Positions 31,201 through 42,230 of a stretch of DNA of 64,000 nucleotides are shown piece after piece (position 1 is the stretch's first letter; each line of letters opens with the position of its first letter). A model generated the notes under the pieces. It saw only the letters and a program-made list of their open reading frames with translations. It did not search any database and had not been told where the DNA came from. Position numbers and translations under genes: made by a program. The DNA comes from Sanguinoderma infundibulare. Lineage: Eukaryota; Basidiomycota; Agaricomycetes; Polyporales; Polyporaceae. Where the stretch lies: assembly GCA_032821775.1 (NCBI GenBank), contig JAVLRN010000013.1, positions 558,001-622,000 on the forward strand, read 5' to 3'.

Positions 31201-31795
31201 TGTTGAGGGAGAGTTGGATGGTGATGATGAAGATGATGATGATGACGACAAGTGGTTCGTGGCCCGAGAGGAGGAAATTGATGCAGGCGGTTGGGGAATC
31301 GAGCTCCTTGATCCGATTGACCTTCCAGAAGCCGATGACGTGATGGAGGTGGTAGGTGTTCTCGGTGTTGACCCTCCACCGGAGGATGGGCTAGAAGAGG
31401 ATGCGATCGTGGAGGACGTTGAAGCTGCAAGCGGTGTTACTCGCGAGGAAGCGAACGGAGAGCAGGCAGGTCCTAGGGGCCTTCATGACAGAAACAATGC
31501 GAAGTTGTCCGTGAAGGTCATGCTGCGGCGTCTCAGTCCTCATTCTCGAAAGAGGACCAGTTGCCGAGACGTGGACTTCTCACGTGCCCTTGATGTCCGG
31601 GAATTCGATGAGCAAGGGTTTTATGGGAGTTGTGTGGTCCTCTGTTCCCCAGCGCAATGCAGACCACCGTGAGCTGCGGATTGTTCACGGTGAGGCACTC
31701 AGCGGCGTGACTCGCATTAACGGGACGCTCTGCACTCGAGGTCAGTCTCTTATCATCCATCACTCTTGTAATCCTCGAGCTGACATTTATATCAG

Positions 31796-32180
31796 AAACC
31801 CCGGGGGACTACAATCGGTGGAAGGAGCTAGGAAATACAGGATGGGGCTACGACGACCTGAGATCCGAACAGTCTCGAACGCACACGGCGACGTACAGGG
31901 GCAAGACTGGTCTCTGGCAGAATGTCAAAGGGGTCTCGGACGAATTCTGCACGACAGCGTTGTGAGTCTCCTTTGTTCAGTGAGGATATGGCAACACTCA
32001 CGCAGGGATAACGTCGATCGTGCGCTTCAGGGAGCCGGCATAGAGCAAGTCCACGATCTCAACTCTTCCGGTGCTCCTGCGGGCGGCCCCGGCATCCTGG
32101 ATCATACCAAGAACACCAGCTCATGCCGGCACTGGACAAATCGTGCTTTCCTCCCTCCGCAGCTTATTCATCAGCGAAAC
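31796..32180 (+). pseudogene. GMC oxidoreductase fragment
   Basis: One exon (31796-31961) reads GDYNRWKELGNTGWGYDDL then TYRGKTGLWQN, the stretch of GMC flavoenzymes that follows the first FAD motif. It is bounded by an AG acceptor and a GTGAGT donor. The next block (about 32009-32180) contains AGIEQVHDLN, GGPGILDHTKNTSSCRHWT and RAFLPPQLIHQRN, the following conserved region. The Rossmann fold, signature 2 and catalytic His are missing. The frame then passes without a break into a phosphatase sequence, so this is a chimeric relic. Confidence 0.6.
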
Positions 32181-32733
32181 GTGGAGATTCCAAATGAAGG
32201 AGCATTTTGCGGTGAGTTATTATCGCTGTGCGGACTCAGGCTTCGGCTCATTCAGCTTTTGCCAGACTTGATGTAGTCGGATCCTGATGACATCGCTAAT
32301 TGGGCTGTCAGTCCTTGAGGCGCGGGTTGGTTGTTTGGAGGCAGTGTCACAAGAGAGGTGCGTCGTTCAGTGGGTTTGCGTTCCGGATACCCCAATCCTC
32401 ATGCTGTTGTGCCAAGTCCAATCACGTCAACTCTCTTCGCCTTATGGCATGCGTACACCAGCTCGTGCGGGAAGGCTTCAAGTATATGTTCGACGAACAG
32501 CTGGTCACGGTGTGGTCTGCACCGAACTACTGCTATCATTGCGGGAACATGGCTTCGATCTTGACAATTCACGATGATGGCGACCGGTCGTTCACAGTTT
32601 ACGATGCTGCGCCAGAGAACGAGAGGGATAAGGGTATGCAGAAGACAAGGAAGATAGTGAGTTTGTTACCTATTTCAGACGATGCGAGGCTGACTTGTTT
32701 CGGTGACAGGGCAATATGCCGTACTTTGTGTAG
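32181..32733 (+). pseudogene. PP6/Sit4-type Ser/Thr phosphatase C-terminal half, inactivated
   Basis: Starts VEIPNEGAFC, continues after a 54-bp GT-AG intron (32212-32265) into the conserved WSDPDD block. It then runs through AGWLFGGSVTRE, a second intron, HVNSLRLMACVHQL, EGFKYMFDEQLVTVWSAPNY and a last short exon ending MPYFV. This is the second half of the PP2A-like catalytic domain. Key residues are gone: TAG replaces the Trp of MWSDP (32274), TGA replaces the catalytic Arg of SPRGAG (32316), RAHQ reads CVHQ, and YRCGN reads YHCGN. All fit C-to-T or G-to-A changes. The N-terminal metal-binding half (GDxHG, GDxVDRG, GNHE) is absent. Confidence 0.82.
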
Positions 32734-33008
32734 ATGTAACTTATTGTCAGTTAATTGTAGCCCATACTGTACTCTGGATTGCCAACTTGCTACGGCCTGT
32801 GCGTTGCATCCTTGAGGACCGGCTGGAGAGGTATGATTCTTTGTTGTCAGTCGTCAGCCTATGTCACCATCCTGATGGTCGGAATGTCTCATACATAGTA
32901 TGCAGGTGAGCGTACATAAGAGGGTATCCAGAAATCCCCACTAATACAATACTACAGGCAAATTATCTACGAAGCAATAGATGCTCAACGTCTCGCCCGA
33001 CATCCAGA

Positions 33009-34255
33009 CTATTCGAGGTCATACGGCAGTGCGTTCCGAACACGCTCAAGGTGCTCGAGTTCGTCGCATTCGCCATCCTTGATGCAACTAGCAAGCACCA
33101 ACCCAATACCTTCGCCCTCCGTATACGCTCCGTGGAGGTACCCTATGCCCCGAATCCATCAGGCATTATGCACGTCGTCGCCGTCGGTATCGAACAACTC
33201 ACCGAACCACTTCTTGCTCGTTGCCTCTCCAGCAAACCACAGCCTCTCGTCGACGTTCGCGCGCAGGTTGCCTTGGTGCTCGCTCACGAAGTTCTCTGGC
33301 CAGTTCGAATAGGATCCCCAGAAGAGCAGGTCGCTGTGCCAATGCTGAAAGTAGAAGTCGAGAAAGGTTCGGGTACAGTCGCGTTGGGGAACACCGATTG
33401 CAGGACGGAGAGGATCTTGGCTTGCACAGCGGCATCCAACATGGCCTCAATGCGCTTGGAGAGTGTCCCCTACAGGTGTGCGATAGGCAAGGACAGGCAA
33501 TGAAGAGAACGCGAAGCAGTCCAGTGAGCGAATTTTGCTGCTTGTCAGGTTGGTTGAGAAGTACTCACAGTGATGGTCACGAACAGGATCCCGGAGCCGG
33601 GGAAGAACGCGGGATGGTCGAGCGTTTGCCAGACGGGATATCGGCCCCGTTCATGATCTGCGTAGAGTGCCATCTGTGCGCAACGTTTCACGTTAATCTC
33701 CAGCGGATCTGGCGGGCAAGGTTTGCGCATGGTCGGCGTATCTCTCCCAGAACTTCCTTGGGAACCACAGGAAGATCTTCGTGTATGTCCCCTGTTTATG
33801 CATATGTCACCTTTCTGAAGTAGGATGATCGGTGGCAGGATATAAGCTCACCATGCCCATACTATGAATGGCTTCCTGTTTCCACGCGGAAAGCGGCGGG
33901 ATGAACCTCACGTCGTCGTGCTGAAGGACCCCAAGGCTGGACGTGTAGAGTGCGTAGTCCGCTGATAGCGCGGTCCCGTCGGCCATTATTACAGCCACGC
34001 CTTTCTTGGACGAGGAGTGATTGTCGACACCGTGGCGTTCAAACGGATCTGCTCCTTTGTGACAAACTCTGCGGCTTCCGCCTGGATCACTGTCTTGAAA
34101 CCACGCTGGTCAACGGACAGGAGGTTTTCGGACTACAACGTCTTGAAGGTATGATTGTGCGCCTGTCCGTCATGGATCGACATAATATTAGCATAGATGT
34201 CGGCAGGAAGACGCTAACCTCTACCAGAAAGACTTCACTGCGGGTCCACTGGCCG
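33009..34255 (-). pseudogene. Flavin amine (polyamine) oxidase, truncated
   Basis: Read on the minus strand: NLLSVDQRGFKTVIQAEA, GTALSADYALYTSSLGVLQH, TYTKIFLWFPRKFWERY, MALYADHERGRYPVWQTLDH, GSGILFVTIT, NFVSEHQGNLRANVDERLWF, AGEATSKKWF and GYLHGAYTEGEGIG, ending in TAG (33009-33011). This is the substrate and C-terminal FAD-binding part of fungal monoamine/polyamine oxidases, which oxidise amines with release of H2O2. The N-terminal dinucleotide-binding fold is missing. The frame is shifted at least twice (near 34010 and near 33385), so it is not functional. Several GT-AG introns are still readable. Confidence 0.78.
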
Positions 34256-34389
34256 CTTGGCTAGTCCTCGCCAGTCGAAGCTGCGAAGAGAAGGAAGGTC
34301 AATGCACCCAGGATGAAGCGAGCCAGGACGTCTCGTCTGGTGTCGCGCCGAACTCCCACTCGAATTAGTAGTACTCGGATGTTAATAAC

Positions 34390-34800
34390 CTGGTCTCCTA
34401 TAGACCAACTATAGAGATCTGTGCTTCTGGTTGAAGATGTGAGCGAGAAGAGCAGGCTGCCGATACTGATAAAGAAGGTTACCTAATGCGCCAAAAGTGA
34501 ACTCAACAATTCATACCAGACATTAAAAGGGGAGACTCACCACGACACCCTGTTTCTGCAAGCGACCCTCCCATAATTGGATGACTGCGAGGAGGGCCTG
34601 CTTTAGAGTGTCCTCCTGACTCGAAGGATTGCCTGCTGCAGTTGCGCTTTCAGCTCCTCTTCTCCGTTGGTTTGCAGTGACAGCAGCTCACCTGCAGGGA
34701 GGATGGCAGCGTTGACTCTGGACTTGAGCATGGCCGGTGTGGGAGCGTTCGAGACGAAGGGAGCACCGTCAACATTCGTATTACGGCACACGGGGACTTA
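34390..34800 (-). pseudogene. Unknown small membrane-type protein fragment
   Basis: On the minus strand there is an amphipathic Leu/Gln-rich stretch (LKAQLQQAIL, then in a second frame KQALLAVIQLWEGRLQKQG), a GT-AG intron, and a hydrophobic segment VTFFISIGSLLFSLTSS that could span a membrane. The parts are in different frames and the palindromic MITE begins at the upstream edge. No family was recognised. Confidence 0.3.
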
Positions 34801-35412
34801 CACGCGAGGAAAACCAATATTTCTTGTCCCTAAGAATAGGCTGAAAAATGTTAATGAAAATGTCACGTTTTGCTAAACGTTATCCCCCGTATAGAACTTG
34901 AAGTTTAAGATTTCTCTAAATGTTCGCCCAAAGTTGACATTTTGGGCCACGTTCCGAGGCCAACAAAATGTGGCGGAGAATGTCACGTTCTATTGGCTGC
35001 ACAACATTGCGGAGAACTTCGAGTTTTAATGAACATTCAAACTCAGATAGCATTTAAAGTTCTCCGCTGAAATGGTCAATAAACTTGAAGTTCTCATAAA
35101 ACTCGGTAAATGTTGCTAAAAACTTCAAGTTTATTGACCATTTCAGCGGAGAACTTTAAATGCTATCTGAGTTTGAATGTTCATTAAAACTCGAAGTTCT
35201 CCGCAATGTTGTGCAGCCAATAGAACGTGACATTCTCCACCACATTTTGTTGGCCTCAGAACGTGGCCCAAAATGTCAACTTTGGGCGAACATTCAGAGA
35301 AATCTTAAACTTCAAGTTCTATACGGGGGATAACGTTCAGCAAAACGTGACATTTTCATTAACATTTTTCAGCCTATTCTTAGGGACAAGAAATATTGGT
35401 TTTCCTCGCGTG
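34801..35412. mobile_element. Fully palindromic MITE with TTA duplication
   Basis: A 612-bp inverted repeat. The arms of about 290 bp are nearly perfect complements around a short centre near 35095-35115, and the ends read CACGCGAGGAAAACC on both sides. The flanks carry the 3-bp duplication TTA at 34798-34800 and 35413-35415, as for PIF/Harbinger transposons. There is no coding capacity. Transcripts would form a long, near-perfect hairpin. Confidence 0.85.
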
Positions 35413-35415
35413 TTA

Positions 35416-35967
35416 TAGAGCTTACCACATTTGTGCAACTTGATCATTCCACCACTCCCACCCGGGAAGGGATATTCTGGATCCACGCATGTGTACGCCG
35501 ATAGCGACTACTTAGCAGCCATGGTTGCAGCTGGTTCTTAGCAACCCACTTAAACTCGTGTAATCCGCCCTGATATGGTCATCATCAATACCTGTGCTCC
35601 GGTTCGTGTGTCTGCATGCGTAATAAAAGTGCGTGCCAATAACAACCACCGCGTATGTGGCTTGACTCAGAGATGCACACGGGCTCCATGTTGGCAGTTC
35701 CTTCATGAATGCGAGAGAAACAGGTGGTCATCATGAGTGTGTACAAGGTTTTGATCTCCCCCACATGGATGTTGATGAGCATTAAGTTCGGGTCCATACA
35801 AACTTTAAGCTTAAACCCACAGAGCTACGCCGCCGGCAGCATGAAAAGATACCATATGTATCATACCTAGATGTAGGCACATTGATCGATACATGGATAC
35901 ATGCGACGCTTGGTATTAGTATCAAATGGGGAACTTGAAGACGTCTATGAAGTGGGACATGCGGTCC
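35416..35967. other. No gene seen
   Basis: Between the palindromic MITE and the MA3-domain pseudogene no coding stretch, RNA gene or repeat could be supported. A few short open frames on the minus strand (35706-35512) contain no recognisable residues. Confidence 0.4.
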
Positions 35968-37129
35968 TCAGGCAGAAAACAGCGACCCGAGGTCAGGTCC
36001 GAGCCCTGGCTGCTCAAACCTGTCCAGGTAACACGCGCGCCAGTGCTCATTCCTATGCAGCCCCGCGCCTCTCGACATTGTCACGAACCGCATGATAGCA
36101 TCCGAAGTCTCCACGGCTATGTCCTCCAGCGCAGCCGTGGTCAGGGTGAATCCGCTCTCGAGTGCCACGGTCGAGCAGAGGTTCATCACGGTGTAAATGA
36201 AGTACGTGACGAGCTGTGCATCTGTGCGCGTCGACTCTATGGCGAAGGAGAGCTGATCGATGAGCCGGCTGTGGTGTCGCGGGGGGAGGTCAGTGAAGAT
36301 AGGAGCTTTGTTGATGTCGTGCGGGCCACCCAAGAGCATTGCGACGCTCTGGTCGATGCACTCGTTCGCATCCTTCTGGGACATGGTATGGCGGATGGGC
36401 GGGAGGATGTCACAATGGGGCAATGGCGGGGTGATGGACTCTCGAGGACCCTCCACGAGCTCTGGATCTGTGGCGGGATGTGCTGAGTCATCTTGGGTAG
36501 GGGCCGGATAGTCGACGGCCTACTGGCCTGTGCGAATCGTGCATGTAGGTCGCCATCAGACCGTCTTCGTCCACAGACTCTGACGTCCGCAGTGCTGGAA
36601 GGCATATAGGCTTCGGGCGTTCATCATGCTCTGCCCCTACGTCGGAGGGAGTTGGATCCACGCTTGTCACAGGATTTAGTGGGGAAGGGGCCGATCTCGG
36701 TGTTGCCTGTGGAATGGTCAACATGGGAGCGTCAAACAAGAGGGCGACCAACGCCTCACTCTCCATTGACTTCCTCAAAATGCGTGTGCAGCGATGCGTG
36801 TCCTCATCCAGATGCGCGCCCTTGACTATGCATGGATAGAGCTCAAGAGCGTCAGGCGCGTCGATCGTGATGTCCGCAAGGTTCTCTCTTGGCGGCGTGA
36901 AGCCCGCCTCGAACGGCACAGGTGAGCATAGGTTGCTGGAGATGGTGAGGTGGAAGAGCGATGCGACAAGCTGGGCATTCGAAATATCGGACCGTATGGC
37001 TGTGGCGACGAGTGCATCAACCTGGAGGTGTCGGTGCTGCAGGGGGAGCTCGGTAAAGTACTTCTCGGCCGTGATTACATCAAGAACAGAGAAGAACTCG
37101 ATAGTGTTCTTCTCCGAGCTAGCTTGCAC
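35968..37129 (-). pseudogene. Tandem MA3-domain protein (eIF4G-like), broken
   Basis: Two related blocks lie on the minus strand. The first (37129-36488) has TAEKYFTELPLQHRHLQVDA, ISNAQLVASLFHL, LCSPVPFEAGFTPPRENLAD and IDAPDALELYPCIVKGAHLD. The second (36456-35968) has KDANECIDQSV, FTDLPPRHHSRLIDQLSFAI, DAQLVTYFI and ESGFTLTTAALEDIAVE. Both follow the helical pattern of the MA3 domain of eIF4G and PDCD4, which binds eIF4A. They are out of frame with each other near 36470-36490, and no MIF4G domain or full N-terminus is present. It may derive from an eIF4G-type gene or from a fungal family of MA3 proteins. Confidence 0.55.
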
Positions 37130-37339
37130 CTCAGCTTGGTCATTGATGGTTCACAAAGTGACTCATCGAAACCTTAATCTCTAGAGGTCCGTCAGTCCGG
37201 ACAAAGTACGAGCCATGGAGAAGCGAAGGTAGTGCACACCCTTCTTATTTCTTTGTCAGCCATGGTAGTCCGGGGAGTCAATCGCCAAGGAAAGGTCAAA
37301 TGTGGTCGATGAATGCATAAACACCCAGCGTGCGTTCGC

Positions 37340-39036
37340 GCGCCTGCACACAACGCTGGGCGTCTATGCCTTCGACTCGCCTTTGAACTGCTACCTCACC
37401 GTAGCAGCTCGTCTCCTCCGTCTCTGTTCCTCTGCTCTTGCCACTTATTTCGGCTCCAGCCCTTGGATCTCTGAATCTGGAACCTCAAATCACTGACCCA
37501 AGGTGCATACAAGTAGCTCAATGCCATTTTTGGACTGGCATGATCGTGCTGGTCCCAAAATGGCATTGCCCTCCTTCGTCCTCAACTTGCCTCTGCCTGT
37601 CAGTCTCCTTGTCCAGCAGTACTCTAACACTGTCCTTTTCTAGGCTCCCACAATACTCAGTACAGGCAGATGACACTGATAAATGGGGCACAGAACAGGC
37701 AACAGGCTGGTATGGGCAGCGGGTAGCAGATGGGTGGAACAGTAGATGGAGGGCGCGCGGACAGGCAGAGGCAGTGCACAGGTGGATGGAACACCAGCAG
37801 ATAGACAAGGACAAGCGGACTGGCGGGTGAGTGAACAGGTGAGCACAACGGGTGGGTAACCACAAGCGGACAGATGAGTACGTCCGTTTAGACACCTGCT
37901 CTCCATTCCCTGAGTAACATCGTCGCTGATGATGACCTTCAGATGCAGGTTGTGACCACCCCGGATGCTTTTCCCATCCTCCCCTTCCTACTCTCCTCCC
38001 CCAAGGATGGCATCTGCCAAGAGGATTTCGAACATCACCACAAGCCCATTGCAGCAGATCCAGGTGACGTCAACACCATCCCTCCTCTCATCAACATCCT
38101 CCAGCCTGCCGACTTCAAGATACGGTTCAGGGCGAGAGGCGGGCGGTGCATGGGCAAGGCAAATATAAACAAGCGGTCAGATGGGCAAGCAAGAGTTAGC
38201 GGATAGACAAGCGAGGGGGTATGGGCAGGTGAGCAAGCACAGGCCCATGATAGGTGAGCACGGGTGGGCGGCCGGGCTGGGACATGCATGGGTGAGCTGA
38301 CAAGAATGTGTGTAGGGGTGGCGGGAGGACGGGTGAGGATGGGCAGGGATGGGCATAGCGGGCAGGCAAGGACAGGACGACTTGCAGGTGGGTCTATGCT
38401 CGCAAGTGTTGGGTTTCGTATAATCTCCATGGGTGATTGCATTGGACTGCGTTGACGTGGATTGGGAGGTCCAATGGTGAAAGCACACTGCGTTTAAAGC
38501 CCTGCTCACCTGCATCGCTGTCAGCGTGTTCACAATATATTTGTTCATGCCACTGAATATCTGGTGGATGTGCCCTGCGGGCTGGGTTGAAATATTTCGG
38601 TATATTTGGAAGTATGTGAAAGGGACGCGATGAGGGATGTCCACAGTGAGGCTGCCCAAATATTTGGGCTGACATGAAATATTTAGCGGGCTGGCGATGT
38701 GGGTGACGTCCCTCCCGCTTCCTTGAAATATTTGGAAATATTTGGGGGACATATCAACTAGGAGCATGCCTCCTCCTTCCTGGCGGCGGCTGAAATATCT
38801 CAAAATATTTCAAAATATTTGGGGGAGTTCCCTGGGGGAGTATCTACTACATCAATGACGTCCACAGGGCAAGGTAAATATTTGTAAGTATAGCCGAAAT
38901 ATTTGGAGCAGCCCCACACAATGCCTCGAAATATCTCGGGGGGAGGCACGAAATATTTGGGGGGGCCCTGATAGTCATTGGGCTCAAGAATTCTGATAAA
39001 ATGATAACTATCGTCCGACAAATATTTCACGAACCG
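37340..39036 (-). repeat. Right arm of the long inverted repeat pair
   Basis: The reverse complement of the left arm in two blocks (37345-37680 with 27315-27655; 38170-39036 with 25626-26560). The outer boundary is CAAATATTTCACGAAC at about 39021-39036. The region between the blocks (37690-38160) holds different sequence, including purine-rich tracts. A second AAATATTT cluster lies at 38585-39030. No gene is recognised inside the arm. Read on the minus strand, the block encodes PPKYF/SPKYFEIF-type repeats only because of the AAATATTT motif. Confidence 0.75.
37519..37568. repeat. Hairpin counterpart, right arm
   Basis: The matching hairpin to 27422-27471: CAATGCCATTTTTGG ... CCCAAAATGGCATTG around the same TGATCG loop. 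Transitions in the stem leave G-T type pairs, so the fold is largely kept. Confidence 0.6.
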
Positions 39037-39860
39037 ACACAGGTGGCGGATTGGATTGGTAGAGGGTCAGCTGTAACGTGTTGTAAAGCTGCGAGATACT
39101 TACATACTGCTGTGTGCAATGTGCGCATGGACTACCGAGGACGAGCGAGCTCCGGTCCAACCAAGACGATTGTGGCGAGGCCCAAAGGCGGATGGTGAAT
39201 GCGCGGAACGTTACAGGGAGGGACAACGAGGATCCTACCGGGAATGTTGATAAGCGCTGGAAGGGGCAGAGACGGTTGAAGGCCGACAGACGTGGAAAAA
39301 GCGTAGGTAGAAGAGATAGAGCGGAGTGGGTGGACAATAGGAATGAGCGCTTGTGAGCTTTGCAAGTCGAGATGTATGTGGAACGTGGTAGACCCCAAGA
39401 GGGACGTCGCCGTTCGGTTTTGGATGAGGCATCGTCGAGGCACTGCGGTACCTATGAATCGTCGAGCACGTTTGATCTGTGTTGAAGTAAGTGTGGTCAA
39501 CAGAGGTGCCGCGCGACACGTGAGTTCGCTCACGGCTTGCTCACACCAACCAAATGGCCATAACAGAATGCATTGCAGCTCGCACGACACGTACCAAAGC
39601 TGCCTTCCCTCCCATTCGAGAGTATGTACATTCGGTCATACTTTAATGCCTATTCACGAGGGGCCGGTCTAGCTTCATGTCACCCGAAGACAGTCACAGT
39701 GCAGGGTCCATCGCAACCTTAGTTAGGTAGTCGTTCGTAATCCCAAAAGTGTCCTTGCCCGCTGCGTGACATCACGCCCGACTTCGAGTTTGAGTTTGAG
39801 TTTGAGTCCGAGCCCGACCCATCATCCCGGTATGGTGATTTATTGTGTCAACTCCAGCCC
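39037..39860. other. No gene seen
   Basis: No supported coding region. Short open frames on both strands lack introns, domains or start context. A repeat of GAGTTT appears at 39786-39802. The sequence ends before the degraded 3' end of the RPN7-like gene. Confidence 0.35.
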
Positions 39861-40089
39861 AGTCCACCGCGTCTTCGCATCGCAGCCCTCGAGCACGGGG
39901 ACCACCTTCGACATATTTATGTTCCACCCCTTGCCTTCGGCCCAGTCGGGAACGTTGGCGTCATCGGCCCCCCCAATCGCCCTTGACCACACAGACGTGA
40001 ATGAGCTCCTCCTCGACCGAGTCAAGGATGACCGATGGTGGCGGGCCCGCATAGTCATGGTAGGGAGTGAGCCATTCTAATAGCGCAGT

Positions 40090-41219
40090 CGTGTAGTCGT
40101 AGAATAGTGCCTCGTCCTTTGACAGCTATTTTGCAGAGGGTCTTGAGTATGACACAGATAACAACTACATAGCGGGTGCACCGAGAGCGACGAAGAATTT
40201 GTCGTAATGTGAATCATACAGGTTCTTCATGAGATCGGCGAGTGTGGGGAGATTGGGCAAGACTTGGATCACTTCTGGCGCCGCGATAGGCTAGGACACG
40301 TCATATTAGAGGCGATAAGACGAAGAGAGGCTCATGCGCATACTTTCTTCTTGAGGTCTGGTCACTTGAGGGTGAGGACATTGAAAATGATGGTGGAGGT
40401 GACAAAGTCATTGTATGAGATGAGTTCCATCGAGGTGAATGTTGACAGTGCATCGAGAAGTAGTTCCCCACCACGCTTGAACTGTCGGATTGAGAGCGAG
40501 TGAAGACCGCGGTAGACCTTCAGATGGTTCCTAAGGTCCCAGTCACCACCTTTCTCCACCAGCCTACATGCACGTACAATCAGCATAATGGCAGAGTAGG
40601 ATAGGTACAAACATAATCCTCCGCCTGCTGCAGGTTTTGAGTGATCATTTCATGGTCATCAAAGAAGAAACCGATTTGGATGAGGGTAAGGACAATGTCT
40701 ATCCTTGAACCCAATCCCGGCATCTTCTCTAATGCGAGTTTCTGGGCTTCAATCGCCTTGTCCTGTGTCACGCGGTGGTGCATATAATCAGATATGACAG
40801 CATATAGACACAGAGGCATGTGCACCTTGTCTCCAATCCTCGTCAAGTAGTTCGCGCGCGTGCAAAGTGTGTCCGCGATGTCTGTCTCACCCTCGGACTT
40901 CTTCGCCTCCTCTAGCCGTTCCTCAATCTTGTCTAGCTCATCTTTGTTCTCCTTCTCCATGCGCTCGAGCAGGGACTGGTCTAGTGGCAGGGCCGAGGTC
41001 GAAGTAACTATCCGGTAGTATGGCGCCATGCCTATACAGCGCATATAAGAGCGCGCCCACTGATGTAGCAAGTTGAGATAACTTACAGTCGGCTTCGATA
41101 CCAGCAAGGAGGGATTTGCGCGCATCCTGGTGGAGGTGCGCAAGGGATGGCGAAGACAGGATGAAGTAGTCCTGTGCCAGAGCGAGATTGGAAATCGGCA
41201 GCACCAAGTCGTCGGCCAT
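40090..41219 (-). pseudogene. RPN7: RPN7 (26S proteasome lid subunit) homologue, damaged
   Basis: Exon 1 (41219-41087) starts MADDLVLPISNLALAQDYFI. After a GTAAGT...TAG intron, exon 2 (41031 downward) reads MAPYYRIV, then LERMEKENKDELDKIEERL, NYLTRIGDK and ALEKMPGLGSRIDIVLTLIQ. Further exons contain EKGGDWDLRNHLKVYRGLHS, LLLDALSTFTSMELISYNDF, then APEVIQVLPNLPTL and LYDSHYDKFF. This follows RPN7/PSMD6, which holds the proteasome lid together through TPR-like helices and a PCI domain. The C-terminal PCI end is not found, and the phase does not match across the second intron, so it looks non-functional. Confidence 0.75.
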
Positions 41220-41231
41220 TTTTCACGTCAC

Positions 41232-42230
41232 TTATGAGTGCAGCGGTAAGTCCAGTAGGAATTGCAGCAAGTTGGCAGCGAGTAGGATGACGAGAACGGC
41301 GAGGACGAGCAAAGGGTGTTTCCTCACAGCCAGGTGTTCCTTGAGCGGTCGCTTCATCTCAGGATCGTGACTCGGCTTTGGACGATCGACAATGAGCAGC
41401 TTGTCCTCCATAGTGTCATCGAGATCGCTCGCCAACTGGAACCCCTTGATGTAAATCTTCAAGAACACCCAGAGCCAGCCAAGCTATAGCGCAGGGTTGT
41501 GAGCAGATATAGAGGCATGTGTAGTGCGAGAGTTAGTATACCCCTTAATCCTTCTTGAAGAACTGGGTTTGTTGGTCAAACATCTGGCCACTGCGCAGCT
41601 GGTAGTTTGTGAGGATAGAGTTGCTGGTGGACTAGCGAATTCATCAGCAGCAGAACAGATGGACAGGGACGGCAAAATACTCGATGTACAATGATCGAAG
41701 ATGAGCTTCAGCTCGATGAGCTCCATATCTACAAGTTCGGAGTTCACTGCTTCATGGGCAACACGCATGCGGACATGCTCCATCTCGACAAGGTCGCATT
41801 GCAGGGAGTTCTCAAGCTGTTCCTCGAACATGATAAAATCGGAGATCTTTCGTGGGTCTCAGTAACATGCTGGACAATATTTGAAGTGATCGAGCACCAA
41901 CCTGTGAGTACTTCTCGTTGACGAAAGCTCGAACGATCAACTCTGCCGTCTGAAAACGAACAATTCATTATTATATGTGGGATATTCACCAAGACTTGAT
42001 GAATGAGGGTCCCTTCAATGACTTGAGGCATTCAGTTCTTCATAGTTGATGAATACGCCTGTACTGGTGTTAAGTAGATACTCTCAAAGACATCTGATGG
42101 ACACGACTTACAACTGTCGCAAGTATGGTGGTAGCTTCGCCACATGAAAACAGTCCTATAAAAGCCGAAAACTTGCCAGCGAAGCACGGTAAGTTTGGGT
42201 GCGTTCCAAATCAAGTCGAGCACTGGTCCT
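41232..42230 (-). CDS. Unknown protein with C-terminal membrane anchor
   Basis: The last exon (to 41232) contains KIYIKGFQLASDLDDTMEDK and a hydrophobic segment PLLVLAVLVILLAANLLQF close to the C-terminus, as in tail-anchored proteins. Upstream, past an intron ending TATAG near 41490, a helical stretch (LRSGQMFDQQTQFFKKD) and another (MEHVRMRVAHEAVNSELVDM) are open in compatible frames. Exons further upstream are not resolved. No family was recognised; a helical, membrane-anchored protein is the most that can be said. It starts only 13 bp beyond the RPN7-like start, on the same strand. Confidence 0.4.

Noticed and set aside
31590..31640. N-terminal phosphatase exon (REFDEQGFYGSC)
   Set aside because: It resembles the GFYDEC stretch of PPP phosphatases only weakly and is followed by unrelated sequence and GMC exons. 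Not strong enough to annotate.
33051..33823. Plus-strand open frames of 150-200 residues
   Set aside because: They lie opposite the amine-oxidase exons, which are recognisable on the minus strand.
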